A stretch of DNA of 64,000 nucleotides from Aquarana catesbeiana (taxonomy: Eukaryota > Chordata > Amphibia > Anura > Ranidae), in the NCBI RefSeq assembly GCF_042186555.1, contig NC_133336.1, forward strand, positions 39,302,338-39,366,337. Direction: 5' to 3'. Below, piece by piece: positions 11,609 to 23,090 of this stretch. How positions within the stretch are numbered: the stretch's first letter is position 1; each line of letters starts with the position of its first letter. Under the pieces are notes generated by a model, which had not been told where the DNA came from, did no database searches, and saw nothing but the letters and a program-made list of their open reading frames with translations. Both the position numbers and the translations under genes were made by a program.

Positions 11609-12491
11609 GTATGTGTCTTAAAATAACTTGGTGTTGCACCTTAATTCTTCGGCAGGTGAGAATTACTTTTTCAGTACATTAAACATCACCCTAATGGCTA
11701 AGGATCATTTAGAACAACTGGAGAAAATGGGACATTTTGTGGTTGGCAGGCAGTCTGGCATTATTTTAAGTAAAAACAAACTCGACGTTAATCCTTAGGG
11801 AATCCCTTTTATTTAGTTACAGCCTGGGCAGGGAATTATTGGACCAGATTCTTACTGCAGAGAGCATAAATATTGTCACCCATACAGTTGAGTTACACTA
11901 CAAACTGTTATTGGGGTGGTCAGGTCTTTAGACTTCCATCTTGACTCTATAGGCACATTAGGATTGTTATCTAATCCCCCCTTCATTCTTTATGGGATGT
12001 GGCTTTTTGGTGTTTAGGAACCAATCAAGGTTCACAGTTTCAAGAAATAAACCTCTGACCAGTAGAACAAAAAAAATACTGATAATTTCCTCCTGTTATG
12101 GGTGCCTCTGCACATCCAGTCTCTTTCCAGCTAATGGTGAATAGCTTCTGCTCCCAGGTTCTGATCTGTCCCTTCCGATTTGCACCATATTATGATACAC
12201 AAGGGAGTGGGCAATCGCCAGTGACTAGTAGCTGGTCACCCTTTTGTAGAATGACCCAACTGTTTAGGAATCTTGCTATGCTGGACAGAAGAACAAACCT
12301 GGTGTTTTAGACACCTGGAAGTGGTTTTATGAGAATATTTAAGTTCAATGTGTCATTATACAGAAATAACTATGGAACATGTCAGAGCCAATGGCGGTAT
12401 ATATATGAATCACTTCTGCTACCAGGATTTAAAATAACTTCTATGTTTGCTTTTGCGCTTTTCCACCATTTTTTATCTCATTTTTCTAAAG

Positions 12492-12587
12492 CGATCGTCC
12501 AGTACAGACCTTTCAGATGTCCCGGCTCTCCCGGCTAATCCAATTCCAGTTATCAAGAATTCTATAAAGCTAAGACTGAACCGATAA
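12492..12587 (+). CDS. papola: PAPOLA terminal coding exon and stop
   Basis: Acceptor TTTTCTAAAG|CGATCG, then RSSTDLSDVPALPANP, IPVIKNSIKLRLNR and TAA at 12585-12587. This tail is almost invariant in vertebrate PAPOLA. In known homologues the extreme C-terminus is where U1A inhibits the enzyme and where the CFIm25 subunit contacts it (established for the mammalian protein). Its conservation here suggests that regulation is kept. Confidence 0.95.
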   Translation, partial: RSSSTDLSDVPALPANPIPVIKNSIKLRLNR

Positions 12588-14300
12588 AACTCCTCCCAAT
12601 CTCAACACCTCAGGGTCCATAACCAATCTATTGCCAGATAAACTGTGTTGGTCTCTCCAGGAAAGGAGTGACAATGAGGAGAACAAGAGTGATGGGAACA
12701 CTGCGTAGACTCCTATTATTGGGCTGTAACCACCTTTCCGGAGGCCCAGGTTAGTATGGTGGGAATAAGTTCAATTAACCAGTTGCCATCACTCCTAAAA
12801 AGATAACGATGATCGTTACTAAAGGACTCCAGTCCAGAAGAGAGCGAGCCAGTGAGACTGATCATGTTTCTATGTGTATCCAATGATTAGTCTATGTAAT
12901 TCTTTTGCAAAGATTGACAATACAATTGGCCTAAGAAAAAAAAATATCAGCTGATGCACTTTTATGTTTCCTGTTCCTTTTTAACAGTAGTGAGGATCTT
13001 TTACACGGGTTTCTTTTAAATCGTCCTTTGCTTTCTGTCACGTGCTTAGAGTTGCGCATGTTGGGTCCCAACACTGGATGTCTGTCATTTTTTTGATGAC
13101 TTTACTGAAAATGAAAGTGAACATTTTGCTGTTTTTTTCGTCTTAACCATTAGATTGTAATGTGAGGGTTGAAGCTACAATTTATGCCAATTGAAGGGAT
13201 GTTTTTTTTTTTTATCATTCATGACAATGTAAAGTACAGCTGTTAGTTATTAAACACAAATAGGCAAAGTCCAGTCTACGCTTATCACAGTTCTAAAGCT
13301 TGCGAAAAGTTCGGAAAAGTCCTTGCTATCGTTTTCCTGTGATGGCCAGTACAAACTTTATACAGTTTTCAATCAGGTTCAAACTTTTATTATTTAGACT
13401 ATATAGATTTGCCACAATGAGTGTGCTAGCCAAGCTAGAGAACAAGTGGTGGAAATTTGCAAGTCATACATCTTGCAGTTTGTTTTTTTCGTAACATTCT
13501 GCCATATGGTTGAAATTTAAGCTGTATTCTGTCCTCAGTTATATAGGATATAGGAAGTCTATCCATAAGGGGTGTTCGTCATAACGTCATAGCTAGTTAA
13601 AATGAAAATAATGCAGTCTGAGTTTGTTTTTTTTTTGCGATAAAGCTTGTTCCTCAAGACTGCCCCATCTGGTGGCAGTGTGGTACTGGTCCACTGTTTT
13701 TTCTTTCACCTCACGCATGTACATTTTCTGTGTTTTGGGTTTTTAAAATCTACTAGAGCAACCCCAAACGCCAAAGTCTAACTCGGGCTTATGTCGTTTC
13801 CCTTTAAGCCTCTGCAATAATCACTGACCACAGGCCACACCCCTTTGTTTCATAAAGGTTCTTACCTTGTGATCCTCACACAGCTTTTGAACACCCTTAC
13901 AATGCACCCATGCAAGGCTTAGGCGTTCTATGTAGTTGCGTCAGCATCGGATCAGAATGGTCATTTGTTTACAGAAAATAAAGGATATTTTGGTTCTCCA
14001 ATTTTTACAGTCCACTACTTTATAGCAAGTACACTTTTTTTTTTTTTTTCTTTTTAGAATCAACTTTTTTGTTTTTCTTTTACCCCTTTATGTTCTAACT
14101 TAACTTTTAACTTGTTTCCACAACCTGAGGATCAGACTGTTGCTTCCGCATGATGTATGTATTGTCCTATGACTGGAGTTTTGGTTTGTTTTATAGTACC
14201 CGTATTCCTTGTATTTTTCAAAAGCTATTTTGTAAACAGATTATGTATTTCTCCATTGAAAATGAAAAAAAAAATAAAAACCGCACAACCCCACTGACCT
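12588..14300 (+). other. papola: PAPOLA 3' untranslated region with candidate poly(A) signals
   Basis: About 1.7 kb downstream of the stop, with few recognisable repeats compared with the introns, as expected for a retained 3' UTR. AATAAA occurs at 13977-13982 and 14274-14279, with further ATAAA-rich text near 14450-14495. The signal at 14274 followed by a change in character near 14300 is the preferred end. The boundary is inferred. Confidence 0.6.
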
Positions 14301-15349
14301 GCTTGTGTCTGTGTTGTCATCGTGTCTTCATCCTTTGGGAACACATTTTAATGCATTGAATACTGAGAGCACATCTATTTTTTATAGGTACTTGTATAGC
14401 GCTGTCACTTTATGCAGCCCTTTGCTTATAAACTCACGACCACTTTATTAAAGCTGTAATAAACAGCAGGTGATTACTCAAAAATAAAATAAAATGCTGT
14501 GCACTTAACTTGTCTTCATACTCCTAGCTGTGTAGCGGCAGTGTGAGAGCACCGCTCCTGAGTTCTAGTCTCATTGGTTAGTGAGATTTGGCGATGTCAC
14601 CACTATGCTGCTCACTGTTCTGTTTGCTGGAGAGGAAGCTGTACCTGAGGAATTGCAGTGCTAAGATCTTTGCTTCTTTCTCTGCTCCTGCTGTTTCTAT
14701 TCCTACACCAGTCATCAGATCATCACTCAGTAGGGGACATCTCTGATACAAGGAAGCTGCAGAAACAAAAATATCTGCCTCCACACAGATACCCTTTGCA
14801 GAACAAAGTTTGGTAAGTTAGCAATGGGTAACCAGGCAGGAAGCTCACAGGCAATGCTTGAGATTAGTTTTTGTTGCTTGCCATTTTTGGAGGTATAACT
14901 TCCACAGTAAAGACACTCTCTTAAGCTGGCTATAGGCAGATCTAAATTTGGCCAGTTCAGCAGGGAGCGGTGGAATTTGGATCAGTGTTTGGCTGTCCCT
15001 GCTTGACAGAAGTTGATTGTTTTGACAATTTGGAAACATATTGATCAACCGATAAAGCTGCTGATCAGTTTTGTTTCTCACAGAGGCTAGTCCCTCCCTC
15101 CATCCAACTCGCTTGTATGGATGGGAGAATCTTAGGGTTTTTTTTTTGGTATGTTAGAATCTGTGATGAGAGACATATGTGAGCTGCCATTTCAGGCTTT
15201 CTTTTGAGAATCCTAGTTATCTGGCTTTGTCATATTTCAGTCAGTCGTGGAAAGAACATCCCTCAAGTCTCCGAAAAGTGTCAAACTACTTCTCTCTACA
15301 TGTTTGAGTCAGCAAACTATCACAGTGATAGCCACGGAACTAGCATTTC
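14301..15349. repeat. Intergenic, diverged repeat text
   Basis: About 14925-15110 resembles a MITE also seen around 24910-25150 and 44868-45060, with text on 'ctataggcagatctaaat' and 'gctgatcagttttg'. The rest holds no gene that I can support. Confidence 0.35.
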
Positions 15350-15352
15350 TAA

Positions 15353-15745
15353 TGCCGCGTACACACGAGTGGACTTTCCGGCAGACTTGGTCCGGCGGAC
15401 AATTCGATCGTGTGTGGGCTCCAGCTGACTTTTTTTTTTCCCCAAAAGTCAGACGGACCTAGAAATAAAACCTGTTTCAAATCTTTCCGACGGACTCGAG
15501 TTCGGTTGAAAAATCCACTTGTCTGTATGCTAGTCTGATAGACTAAAACCGACTCTAGGGCAGATATTGGCTACTGGCTATCAACTTCCTTATTTTAGTC
15601 CGGTCGTGCATCATCACGTACGAATCCGTCGGACTTTGGTGTGTCCAAGTCCAATCATTTGAAAGTCCGGCGGACGTACGCTGCAAAGTCCGTCGGAAAG
15701 ACTGTTGGACCTAGTCCGTCAAAGTCCGCTTGTGTGTACGCGGCA
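15353..15745. repeat. Harbinger-type MITE with TAA target duplication
   Basis: Ends TGCCGCGTACACACGAGT and CTTGTGTGTACGCGGCA are inverted. TAA flanks both sides (15350-15352 and 15746-15748), the TWA target duplication of PIF/Harbinger elements. It is rich in tccg/cgga motifs, has no transposase, and is related to the element at 54794-55228. Confidence 0.8.
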
Positions 15746-15748
15746 TAA

Positions 15749-16680
15749 GAGGGTGCAATAACGTCATTCGTCAATCCCTCATGATTGTCCCTTTTAAATA
15801 TTGAACCATATACAACAAAATGCTTTCATTGGTGTTGGTGCAAAAAAAAAAAAAAAAAACACCTGCTGATCTTCCGTGAAATACACGGAGCTCCTAGCTT
15901 CCTGTAAATTTCTCAGACCACCACCTCCTTCCTATGTTATAGAGATCACACGAAGAAGAGGAGTTCTGTTGTATTAACATGCTTTCTAGTAGAATGGCAG
16001 TGCTGCTCATCCACGTATACAGTAAAGTGAGAGAGAATTGTTTCCCTAGGAAAGGAAGTGTATTTTCACCTGGTGATGATGAGAATGGTGCTGGATGGCT
16101 GAATAATGTACTGTAACCCCAGAACACACGAGCAGGTGTACAAAGAAAAAAAAAATAAATAAAAAATAAACCAAAGCAGGGATATGACTCCTACTATATG
16201 CTACCACAAAAAAGATTTTTTGTTAAAAAAATAAATAAATTATATATATTCTATTATAGAATTGTGCCAGTATTTCAGTCCGCTGACTATTCCCCTCGCA
16301 CACTCTACCCCCCCCAAAATAGTATGGGCCCACCAACTCACCTATGTGTATGATCACAAGGGATCACCTTATGTGTGTAGCTTTAGCTGGAGTCTGTCAT
16401 TCTGAGACTCTTTAAGACTTTAGTGCAATGACCCTACTCACTCTAAAGCTGAAAATCTAGTACTTTGATGTCCAGTTGTGTGAAGACTCACAGGCCTGCT
16501 CTTTCTGGTAGATTCCCATCCTAATGGAAACATGCCATGAAAGAAATATATAGGCTGCTTTTGCTAAATGCCTGAGAAACTAGTCTGTTTGTGGCTTCCA
16601 GAGGCCTAACTAGAATTCACAGGGCTCCATAGCAAAGATTGTAATGGTCCCTAAAAGGAAAAACTGTTGTGCAAGACCCT
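15749..16680. other. Intergenic, no gene seen
   Basis: A-rich runs at about 15841-15860 and 16147-16170. No conserved reading frame, RNA gene or paired ends are recognised. Confidence 0.4.
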
Positions 16681-17010
16681 AATTGCCATGGCAGGATCTG
16701 AAGGACTAAAGAGGACATGGCAGTGATGATGAAATAAGTACAGATCTGTGTACAGCACAACATACAGAATGGGTCAACATGGAATATTAAATGAACAGTA
16801 CACAGAATGAGGAAGTGTAAAATAGGGAATACATAGCATGCTGCACAGATTTGAAACCATGCAGAAAAGGGAATTAACAGCACAGCATTCATGGAATATA
16901 AAATGTGCAACTAGCCGAATAGGGAATCCTCCACATGGAATATGGAATGAGGCTGTGCAGAATAAAGAATGTACAATACATGGAAATTAGGCTTTGTGAA
17001 ATAGGGAACA
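16681..17010. repeat. Degenerate short tandem array around a hAT insertion (left part)
   Basis: Loosely repeated phrases such as 'tacagaatg', 'aatagggaa' and 'aggctttgtgaaat' recur here and again at 18594-18780. This is one degenerate array split by the 17019-18585 element. Confidence 0.55.
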
Positions 17011-17018
17011 TACAGAAT

Positions 17019-18585
17019 TAGGGCTGCAACTAACGATTATTTTCATAATCGATTAGTTGGCCGATTATTGTTTCGATTAATCGGTTAATAACCTTAAAAA
17101 AAAAAAGTGTGGTGTATAATTTAGTTAATATGTAAAGTTTAAAATAAAGGCAATTTATTCTTAAAGCGGGGGTTCACTCACACCGCCAAAAAAAAAAAAT
17201 ATTAAAAGCCAGCAGCTACAAATACTGCAGCTGTTGACTTTTAATACATGGCCACTTACCTGTCCCAGGGTCCAGCGATGTCGGCAGGGGACGCCGAGAA
17301 CCCGCTCGGTTCTCGGCAGCTGCCGCCGCCGCCATCCTAGGTGAGGGAATCAGGAAGTGAAGCGTTGCGGCTTCACTTCCCGGTTCCCTACTGCGCATGC
17401 GCGAGTCGCGCTGCGTGTCCCTAGTGGTCCCCGCTCTCTCCTGGGAGCTGTGTGTTCCCAGCAGACAGCGCGGTGGGGACAGGAAGAGGCATAGACACCC
17501 ATGGGAGTCTATGCCAGAAGTGGGTGCAAATACCTGTCTTAGTTCCATTTTTGTGTGGAACTCCGCTTTAAATATCTCTATGCAGTGGTAAATAAAAATA
17601 GCCAACTATATGGTTAGGGAGCAAAATATCTAATCCATTCTGAGAATAACAGACAGAAGAGATATACTGTATATACTATTAGAGGAGAGATAAGAACGTT
17701 CGTTCGATTTTCTAATCGTTAGTGGGGTTAAATTGACGTTCATTTTCAACCACAGTAATGGGAAAATTTGGAAATAATAAACTTCTTGGTGAAAGGAATT
17801 ATCAGACAGTGTATGTGGTTTTTGTTCAGAAATTACAATTATTTTAAAAACAGAATGTTAAAAACAAGTGAAAATTTCAAACATTCTTTCATATAGTGAG
17901 TGTACAAAGATTTTCCGTCTGAAAATTGATCCATGTAGCCAGAATAAGGCTCGCTACACACCTATGCAGTTTGCTTTTGATCTGTTTCTGCAGTGTTCTT
18001 TGCTGTGCGTTTTGATTTTTGCGCACGTGATTTTTCTGCGATTTGCATTTTTTTTTGGCCAATTTGTTGTTGGGCAGATTAAAAAACACAAATTGCTGCA
18101 AAAACGCATTACATGCTTTTCTGCAGCTTCTCCATTGAAGTATGTTGAACCAAAAAAGTACCATTTTGCGTTAAAAAAAAAAAGTCACTGACGCTTTCCA
18201 AATTTGCAGCGGCTGAAAAAGCATAGATGTGAATGTATCCCATAGGAAACCATGTAAATGAACTGTAGCCAGTTTCTGCAAAAAAACACATAGATGTGAA
18301 CCAGGTGTAAGACGTTTAGTAACATAATAGGGTTAAAAAAACGAATATTAGCCCTTTATAGTACAAAAAAAGCAAATAATCACTACTGTAAAGGGTTCAT
18401 TTTTTTTACTGTACAACTTTGAAAGAAATAGTTACAGTAGCGATTATTTGCTCTTTTTGTACTATAAAGGGCTCATTTTAGTTTATTTAACCACATTGTT
18501 ACTGGCCGATCGATTATGAAAATAGTAATCGATTAATTTCATAATTGATTTGTTGTCGATTAATTGATTGGTTGTTTCAGCCCTA
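17019..18585. mobile_element. Non-autonomous hAT element with 8-bp target duplication
   Basis: TAGGGCTGCAACTAACGATT at the left and GTTGTTTCAGCCCTA at the right are inverted ends of hAT type. The 8-bp direct repeat TACAGAAT lies at 17011-17018 and 18586-18593. Sub-terminal segments rich in 'aatcgatta' occur at both ends. No transposase is encoded. The interior holds a TTAA MITE (17161-17571) and a short inverted pair at about 18330-18480. Confidence 0.88.
17161..17571. repeat. TTAA-flanked MITE nested in the hAT element
   Basis: TTAAAGCGGGGGTTCACTC at the left and GTGTGGAACTCCGCTTTAA at the right, with TTAA at both borders. It is GC-rich inside. The ends match those at 49594-50092 and 52735 in general form ('gcggagttccac'). 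Confidence 0.8.
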
Positions 18586-18593
18586 TACAGAAT

Positions 18594-18800
18594 GAGGCAA
18601 TGGGAATAAGGAACATTCAGTATGAAATATGGGATAAGGCTTTGTGAAATGAGGACTATACCGCTGGGTAGAATGTACAGATTTATATATGGAAATGGGG
18701 AATGCACAGAATGGTATACAGAATAAAGAGTTTGTAAAATAAGGAATGTATGGCATACAGAATGAGTTATTGCAAAATATTGGCATTTTTGGTTTACCTG
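18594..18800. repeat. Degenerate short tandem array (right part)
   Basis: Continuation of the array seen before 17011, for example 'aaggctttgtgaaatgagg' and 'gaatgcacagaatgg'. It ends at the left border of the DIRS element. Confidence 0.5.
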
Positions 18801-18808
18801 TAAAATAA

Positions 18809-18925
18809 TTTTCTCGAATCGTCTTCCAGGGCAGCATCCGAGAGATAGGCTCCTCCTCCCTAAAACAGGAAACACATTAGTCCACCATTATAAATTTCAC
18901 ACTCTTACCTGTGTGCCTCAGTTGT
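18809..18925. repeat. DIRS left inverted terminal repeat
   Basis: Begins TTTTCTCGAATCGTCTTCC. The part from about 18832 to 18925 is the reverse complement of about 24246-24345 (for example 'cctcctccctaaaacagg' against 'cctgttttagggaggagg'). The outermost bases match the internal complementary region instead. Confidence 0.85.
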
Positions 18926-19763
18926 TTGTGTTTCCTCCGGACCCACAGGAGCTGCAAGAACGTTTGTTATTTTATTTTCACCTGTCTCTGTGCTTGTTGC
19001 AGGAGACCCCCTGCCAGCATCCCATACAGCCCAAGGGGCTTTGGGAGGGCGAGCAGGCGCAGCACTGGGCAACATTGCTCAAAGCCTGAGATTTCGCCCC
19101 TACTGAGGGGTCTGCAATCATCCCCCCCAGGCTGCAGGAGGACTCTGTCATCCCCACCCCATGCCGCTGTTTAGGCCTGTGTATGCTTCCGCAAGCACCC
19201 CCCTCTGGCTTTCCGCAGAATCTGGAGCCCGCCAGGGGGGATGGATACATGCATGGGCGCCCCCCCCCCCCGCCGCCGCCGACCGCTGCCGAAAACCTCA
19301 GCAGCAGAGGGTCTAGCAGGGAGGGTTTTGCACCCTCTAAATTAGGTCCCTGGTGGCTGCGGCTGTCCCCCCAAACGAATCCGCCACTCTCCGGGCGGCG
19401 CAGCAGCGTCCTCACCGCCACAGGCCACTACAGGAAGTCGGGGGTGTACCAAGATGGCGCCGAGGAAGTTCTGCTTCCGGGTTGGCGGCCATTTTCCCGT
19501 AGTCTATCTACTGCGGAGATAGAGCAGGGACACCTAGGGGCGGGAAGTTTAAAAAAAAGAAAAAAAAAAAAAAAAAGAGAAAACAGAATACAAATAGCAA
19601 ATTTGTTCAATGCTACCCTTCGCTACCAGCACAGTTACTCTACAATACAGCGGCATGTGCAGGTGTGTCCACCAACCTGCACGGGGTCAGCCGGGGGCGG
19701 GGCCGGAGCTTATGCAGGAAGCAGATAAAAAGGCCTCTAAGCAGAGGATCCTGGTGGCTGATC

Positions 19764-19820
19764 ATGTCTGACGCTTCCCCACCCTGCCCTGCAGATCCTG
19801 CAAATCAGGACAGCTCCAAG
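19764..19820 (+). CDS. DIRS gag-like ORF1, first exon
   Basis: ATG at 19764 begins MSDASPPCPADPANQDSSK and stops at a canonical donor AAG|GTAAGC. The following ORF continues in the same phase after a TTGCAG| acceptor at 19937. The next frame has no in-frame ATG before its conserved cysteine motif, which supports this spliced start. Confidence 0.7.
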
Positions 19821-19937
19821 GTAAGCCAGAATATTCTTGAATTATCTCTGTCTTAACCTCTTTACTGCCTATCTACAGGCAGTTCCTTTGACCACCTAAA
19901 CTCACGGGGTTTTTTTGTTCTCTATGCTCGCTTGCAG
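19821..19937 (+). other. Candidate spliceosomal intron inside the DIRS element
   Basis: GTAAGC at the 5' end, CTCGCTTGCAG at the 3' end and a T-rich stretch before the acceptor; 117 bp. It contains an in-frame stop, so it must be removed to join ORF1. Introns are known in some DIRS-like elements from other eukaryotes. Confidence 0.65.
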
Positions 19938-21237
19938 GCAAAGACCCCTGAGGAAAGGAAGGCTAAAGGCAAAACATGTGCCTCATGCAGCCACAGGCTT
20001 TCCCCAGATTGGAAAAAGCCCCTGTGTCAGAAATGCGTAGACAAAATGGTGGCAAAAGAATCACAGGGATTTTTGAAAGACCTGCTCAATTTTTTTAAGA
20101 AAGAAATTCAGAGCACCATGGCACCACTACGCTCAGCTATAGAGAAATTAGAAACGCCAGCAAGTGTCGCTCAGGCCAGTATCCCATCTACCAGCGGAAC
20201 ACACATTCCAAGGGAGAACAAGGTACAGGCAGAACAAGAGGTGGATTCAGATGAATCTGAACAATCTGAATCAGAAGACGGTATCTGTTCAGACTCAGAG
20301 GAGGAAGATGACACGACAGACTGCAACCTGTTTCCTTCTGAGGACACAGACAGTCTTCTCAAAGCCATCACTGACACTCTAGGCATTAAAGAACAGAAAA
20401 CCGCAGAACTCACTATGCATGACAGAATGTACAAAGGGCTCCAGCCCAAGAAGCCAAGAATGTTCCCGGTACACCAAACACTTAAAGACATAGTCAAAAA
20501 GGAATGGGAAGACCCAGAGAAAAAGCTTTTCATCCCCGCCACAATCAAACGCAGATACCCGTTTGCGGAAGCAGACACCAAAACCTGGGCTAAATGCCCC
20601 AAGGTGGATGCCTCTCTGGCAAAAATCACGAACAAATCGGACTTGGCTTTTGATGACGCAGGTACCCTCAGCGACCCCATGGACAAGAAAATAGAAGCTC
20701 TCCTGAAAAGGGCATGGGAAGCAGGGGCGGCAAACCTAAATCCGGCTATTGCTTCCACCTGCACAGCCCGAACCTTGCTAATCTGGCTAACCCAGCTGCA
20801 AGATCTATTGGAGAACGACACACCCAGGGAGGAACTAATTAAAACCATCCCCACACTAACTAGAGCGGCAGCTTTCTTGGCAGATGCTTCAGCAAACTGT
20901 CAGAATATTCTCTAGGACCACGGCACTACTAAACTCGGCCCGCAGAGCCCTGTGGTTAAAATCCTGGGGGGGGGATGCACCTTCCAAGAACCGTTTATGT
21001 GGCATACCATTCACTGGAGACCTACTGTTTGGTCCCGAACTAGAAACAGTCCTGGATAGGACTGCAGCAAAAAATAAGGGGTTCCCTCAAACCAAGAAGA
21101 GACAAGGGAAGGCGCCCTTTCGGCATTTCAAGAAATTCAATAAGCCAGGGGCAAAAAAGCACTGGGGTCAACAAAACAAGAAAGGCAAAGGTGAATTCAT
21201 CCTCAAGCCTAATACCCAAAAGAACAAAAAACAATGA
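19938..21237 (+). pseudogene. DIRS gag-like ORF1, main part, frameshifted
   Basis: From AKTPEERKAKGKTCASC through CSHRL and CQKCVDKM the frame runs to 20915. A C-x2-C / C-x2-C pair at its start could bind zinc. An acidic S/E/D-rich stretch (about 20235-20320) and a conserved helical segment follow. The C-terminal part (RTTALLNSARRALWLKSW, then a basic GKAPFRHFKKFNK tail) is in another frame from about 20884 to 21237. The original gag was therefore longer and is broken by a small indel near 20910. The basic tail would suit nucleic-acid binding. Confidence 0.75.
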
Positions 21238-22446
21238 CTGCCTTCAGGTGGGGGGCAGATTGGCGGCTTTCTCCCACCAATGGGAGGAGATAACAGAAAA
21301 CAAATTCATACTGCGCACCATAGCGGACGGTTACGCAATAGAATTCTCCAACCGCCCCCCAACCAAATACTTAGCGACCATGCTACCCAAGGACAGCAAT
21401 CAAGCAAAGGTGTTTCTAGAATCCCTACAGAAACTATTAGATCAGAAGGTGATTTGTCACGTTCCCCAAGAGGAGGAACAAAAGGGCTTCTACTCACACA
21501 TCTTCGCAAAAAGAAAACCATCAGGCAAACTAAGGCTGATACTAAACCTCAAACCACTCAACCGAGGAATAAGATACAAGAGATTCAGAATGGAATCTAT
21601 CTATTCAATCAGGAACATCCTACCGCAGGAGACATTCATGGCAACACTAGACTTGCAGGATGCCTACCTACATGTCCCCATAAGGAAGGATCACCAAAAG
21701 TTTCTAAGGTTCGCAATCCAGGGGCCAGCAGCTACGCTGCACCTACAGTACACAGCTCTCCCCTTCGGAATCTCCTCAGCTCCAAGAATATTCTCAAAAA
21801 TAATGGCGGAAGCGCTAAAAGGTCTAAGACAGGAGGGTATTGGAATAATACCATACTTAGACGACCTCCTGTTCTTTGCGGACTCAGCAGCAATCCTAGA
21901 AAACAACCTGCGCAAGAGTATGATCTATCTGCAAAACCTGGGATGGTTAATAAACGCAGAGAAATCGCAAATGATCCCAAGCCAGAGAGTAGTGTACCTG
22001 GGATACGTGCTGGACTCCAGACTGTCAAAAATTTTCCTAACAAAGGAAAAAGACGTAAAAATGACACAAGCAATTACGTCCCTGCTAAGGAACCATTCCA
22101 CAACGATCAGGCACGGAATGTCCGTACTAGGACTGATGACGTCTTCCATTCCAGCCATCACCTGGGCACAAATTCACATGCGACCCTTACAGAACTACAT
22201 TCTGTCCCAATGGGATGGCAGGCAAGCATCCCTAGAAAAATCCATTCCCGTCCCCGCCACAGTCAAACAAACACTCTACTGGTGGCTCAACCCACTTCGG
22301 GTCATCGAGGGGCGCAGATGGGCTCAAGTCAATCCAGTCAGCATCACCACCGATGCAAGCGCCCTAGGATGGGGAGCCCACATGGAAGGGCGGTTCTCGC
22401 AAGGGAAATGGACACCCAAATGGGCACAAGCCTCCTCAAACTTGAG
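21191..22446 (+). pseudogene. DIRS reverse transcriptase and start of RNase H
   Basis: Copies the element RNA. The frame shows the RT blocks in order: GKLRLILNLKPLNRGI, then ATLDLQDAYLHVPI, LPFGISSAPRIF, and the catalytic box YLDDLLFFAD at about 21851-21880, followed by GWLINAEKSQ and YLGYVLDSRLS. RNase H begins ITTDASALGWGAHMEG near 22345-22390. The reading frame then switches, with the rest of RNase H in another frame from about 22446, so a two-base loss in a short GA run is the simplest explanation. Confidence 0.85.
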
Positions 22447-23090
22447 AGCTGAAAGCTGTGGGGGAAGCGCTAAAAACCTTCAAGCCAGCATTACAGGGGA
22501 AGGATGTAAAGATACAATCAGACAACGCAACGACAGTCGCATACCTAAACAGACAAGGGGGCACAAAATCCCAAAAACTGATGAGACTGACACAATCTAT
22601 CCTACTGTGGACAGAAGTGAACATAAGATCGATATCCGGTATTCATCTAAAAGGAACAGACAATACAGTGGCAGATTTCCTGAGCCGGAAAACGATAAAA
22701 CACACGGAATGGTCGCTAAACCAAACAACCTTCACTCAAATCACCCAGAAGTGGGGAATACCCGAAGTAGACCTATTTGCTTCCAGGGCGAACGCAAAAT
22801 CTCTGATATTTTTCTCCCTGGACCCTACAGATGGCAACAGCGGGGTGGATGCTTTCAACCAAAACTGAAAATGGCATCTGTGCTATGCATTCCCTCCAAC
22901 TGCCATAATCCCAAAAGTAATCCAAAAAATCAAGGCAGAGAAAACAACAGTAATACTAATAGCACCACACTGGCCCCAGAGAGCATGGTTCAGTCATTTA
23001 AAAAATCTCAGCATACAACCTCAGCTGACACTGACGGACCGCCCGGATCTACTGTCACAAGGCCCAGTCAACCATCCGAACCACAAAATC
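22446..23090 (+). pseudogene. DIRS RNase H remainder and methylase-like segment
   Basis: Frame containing GEALKTFKPALQGKD and IQSDNATTVAYLNRQGG (RNase H), then HLKGTDNTVADFLSR and PEVDLFASRANAK. The last segment and the following PHWPQRAWF text correspond to the Dam-methylase-like domain that follows RNase H in DIRS1-type elements. A TGA at about 22866-22868 interrupts it. Confidence 0.7.

Noticed and set aside
19183..19728. 181-codon frame at the 5' side of the DIRS element
   Set aside because: Pro/Ser-rich with a poly-Lys stretch from an A run; lies in the leader before the gag start and has no DIRS motif.
20171..20854. 227-codon - strand frame
   Set aside because: Antisense shadow of the DIRS gag-like ORF.
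21280..22452. 390-codon + strand frame overlapping the DIRS reverse transcriptase
   Set aside because: It is the shifted frame of the RT gene; RT motifs are in the other frame.
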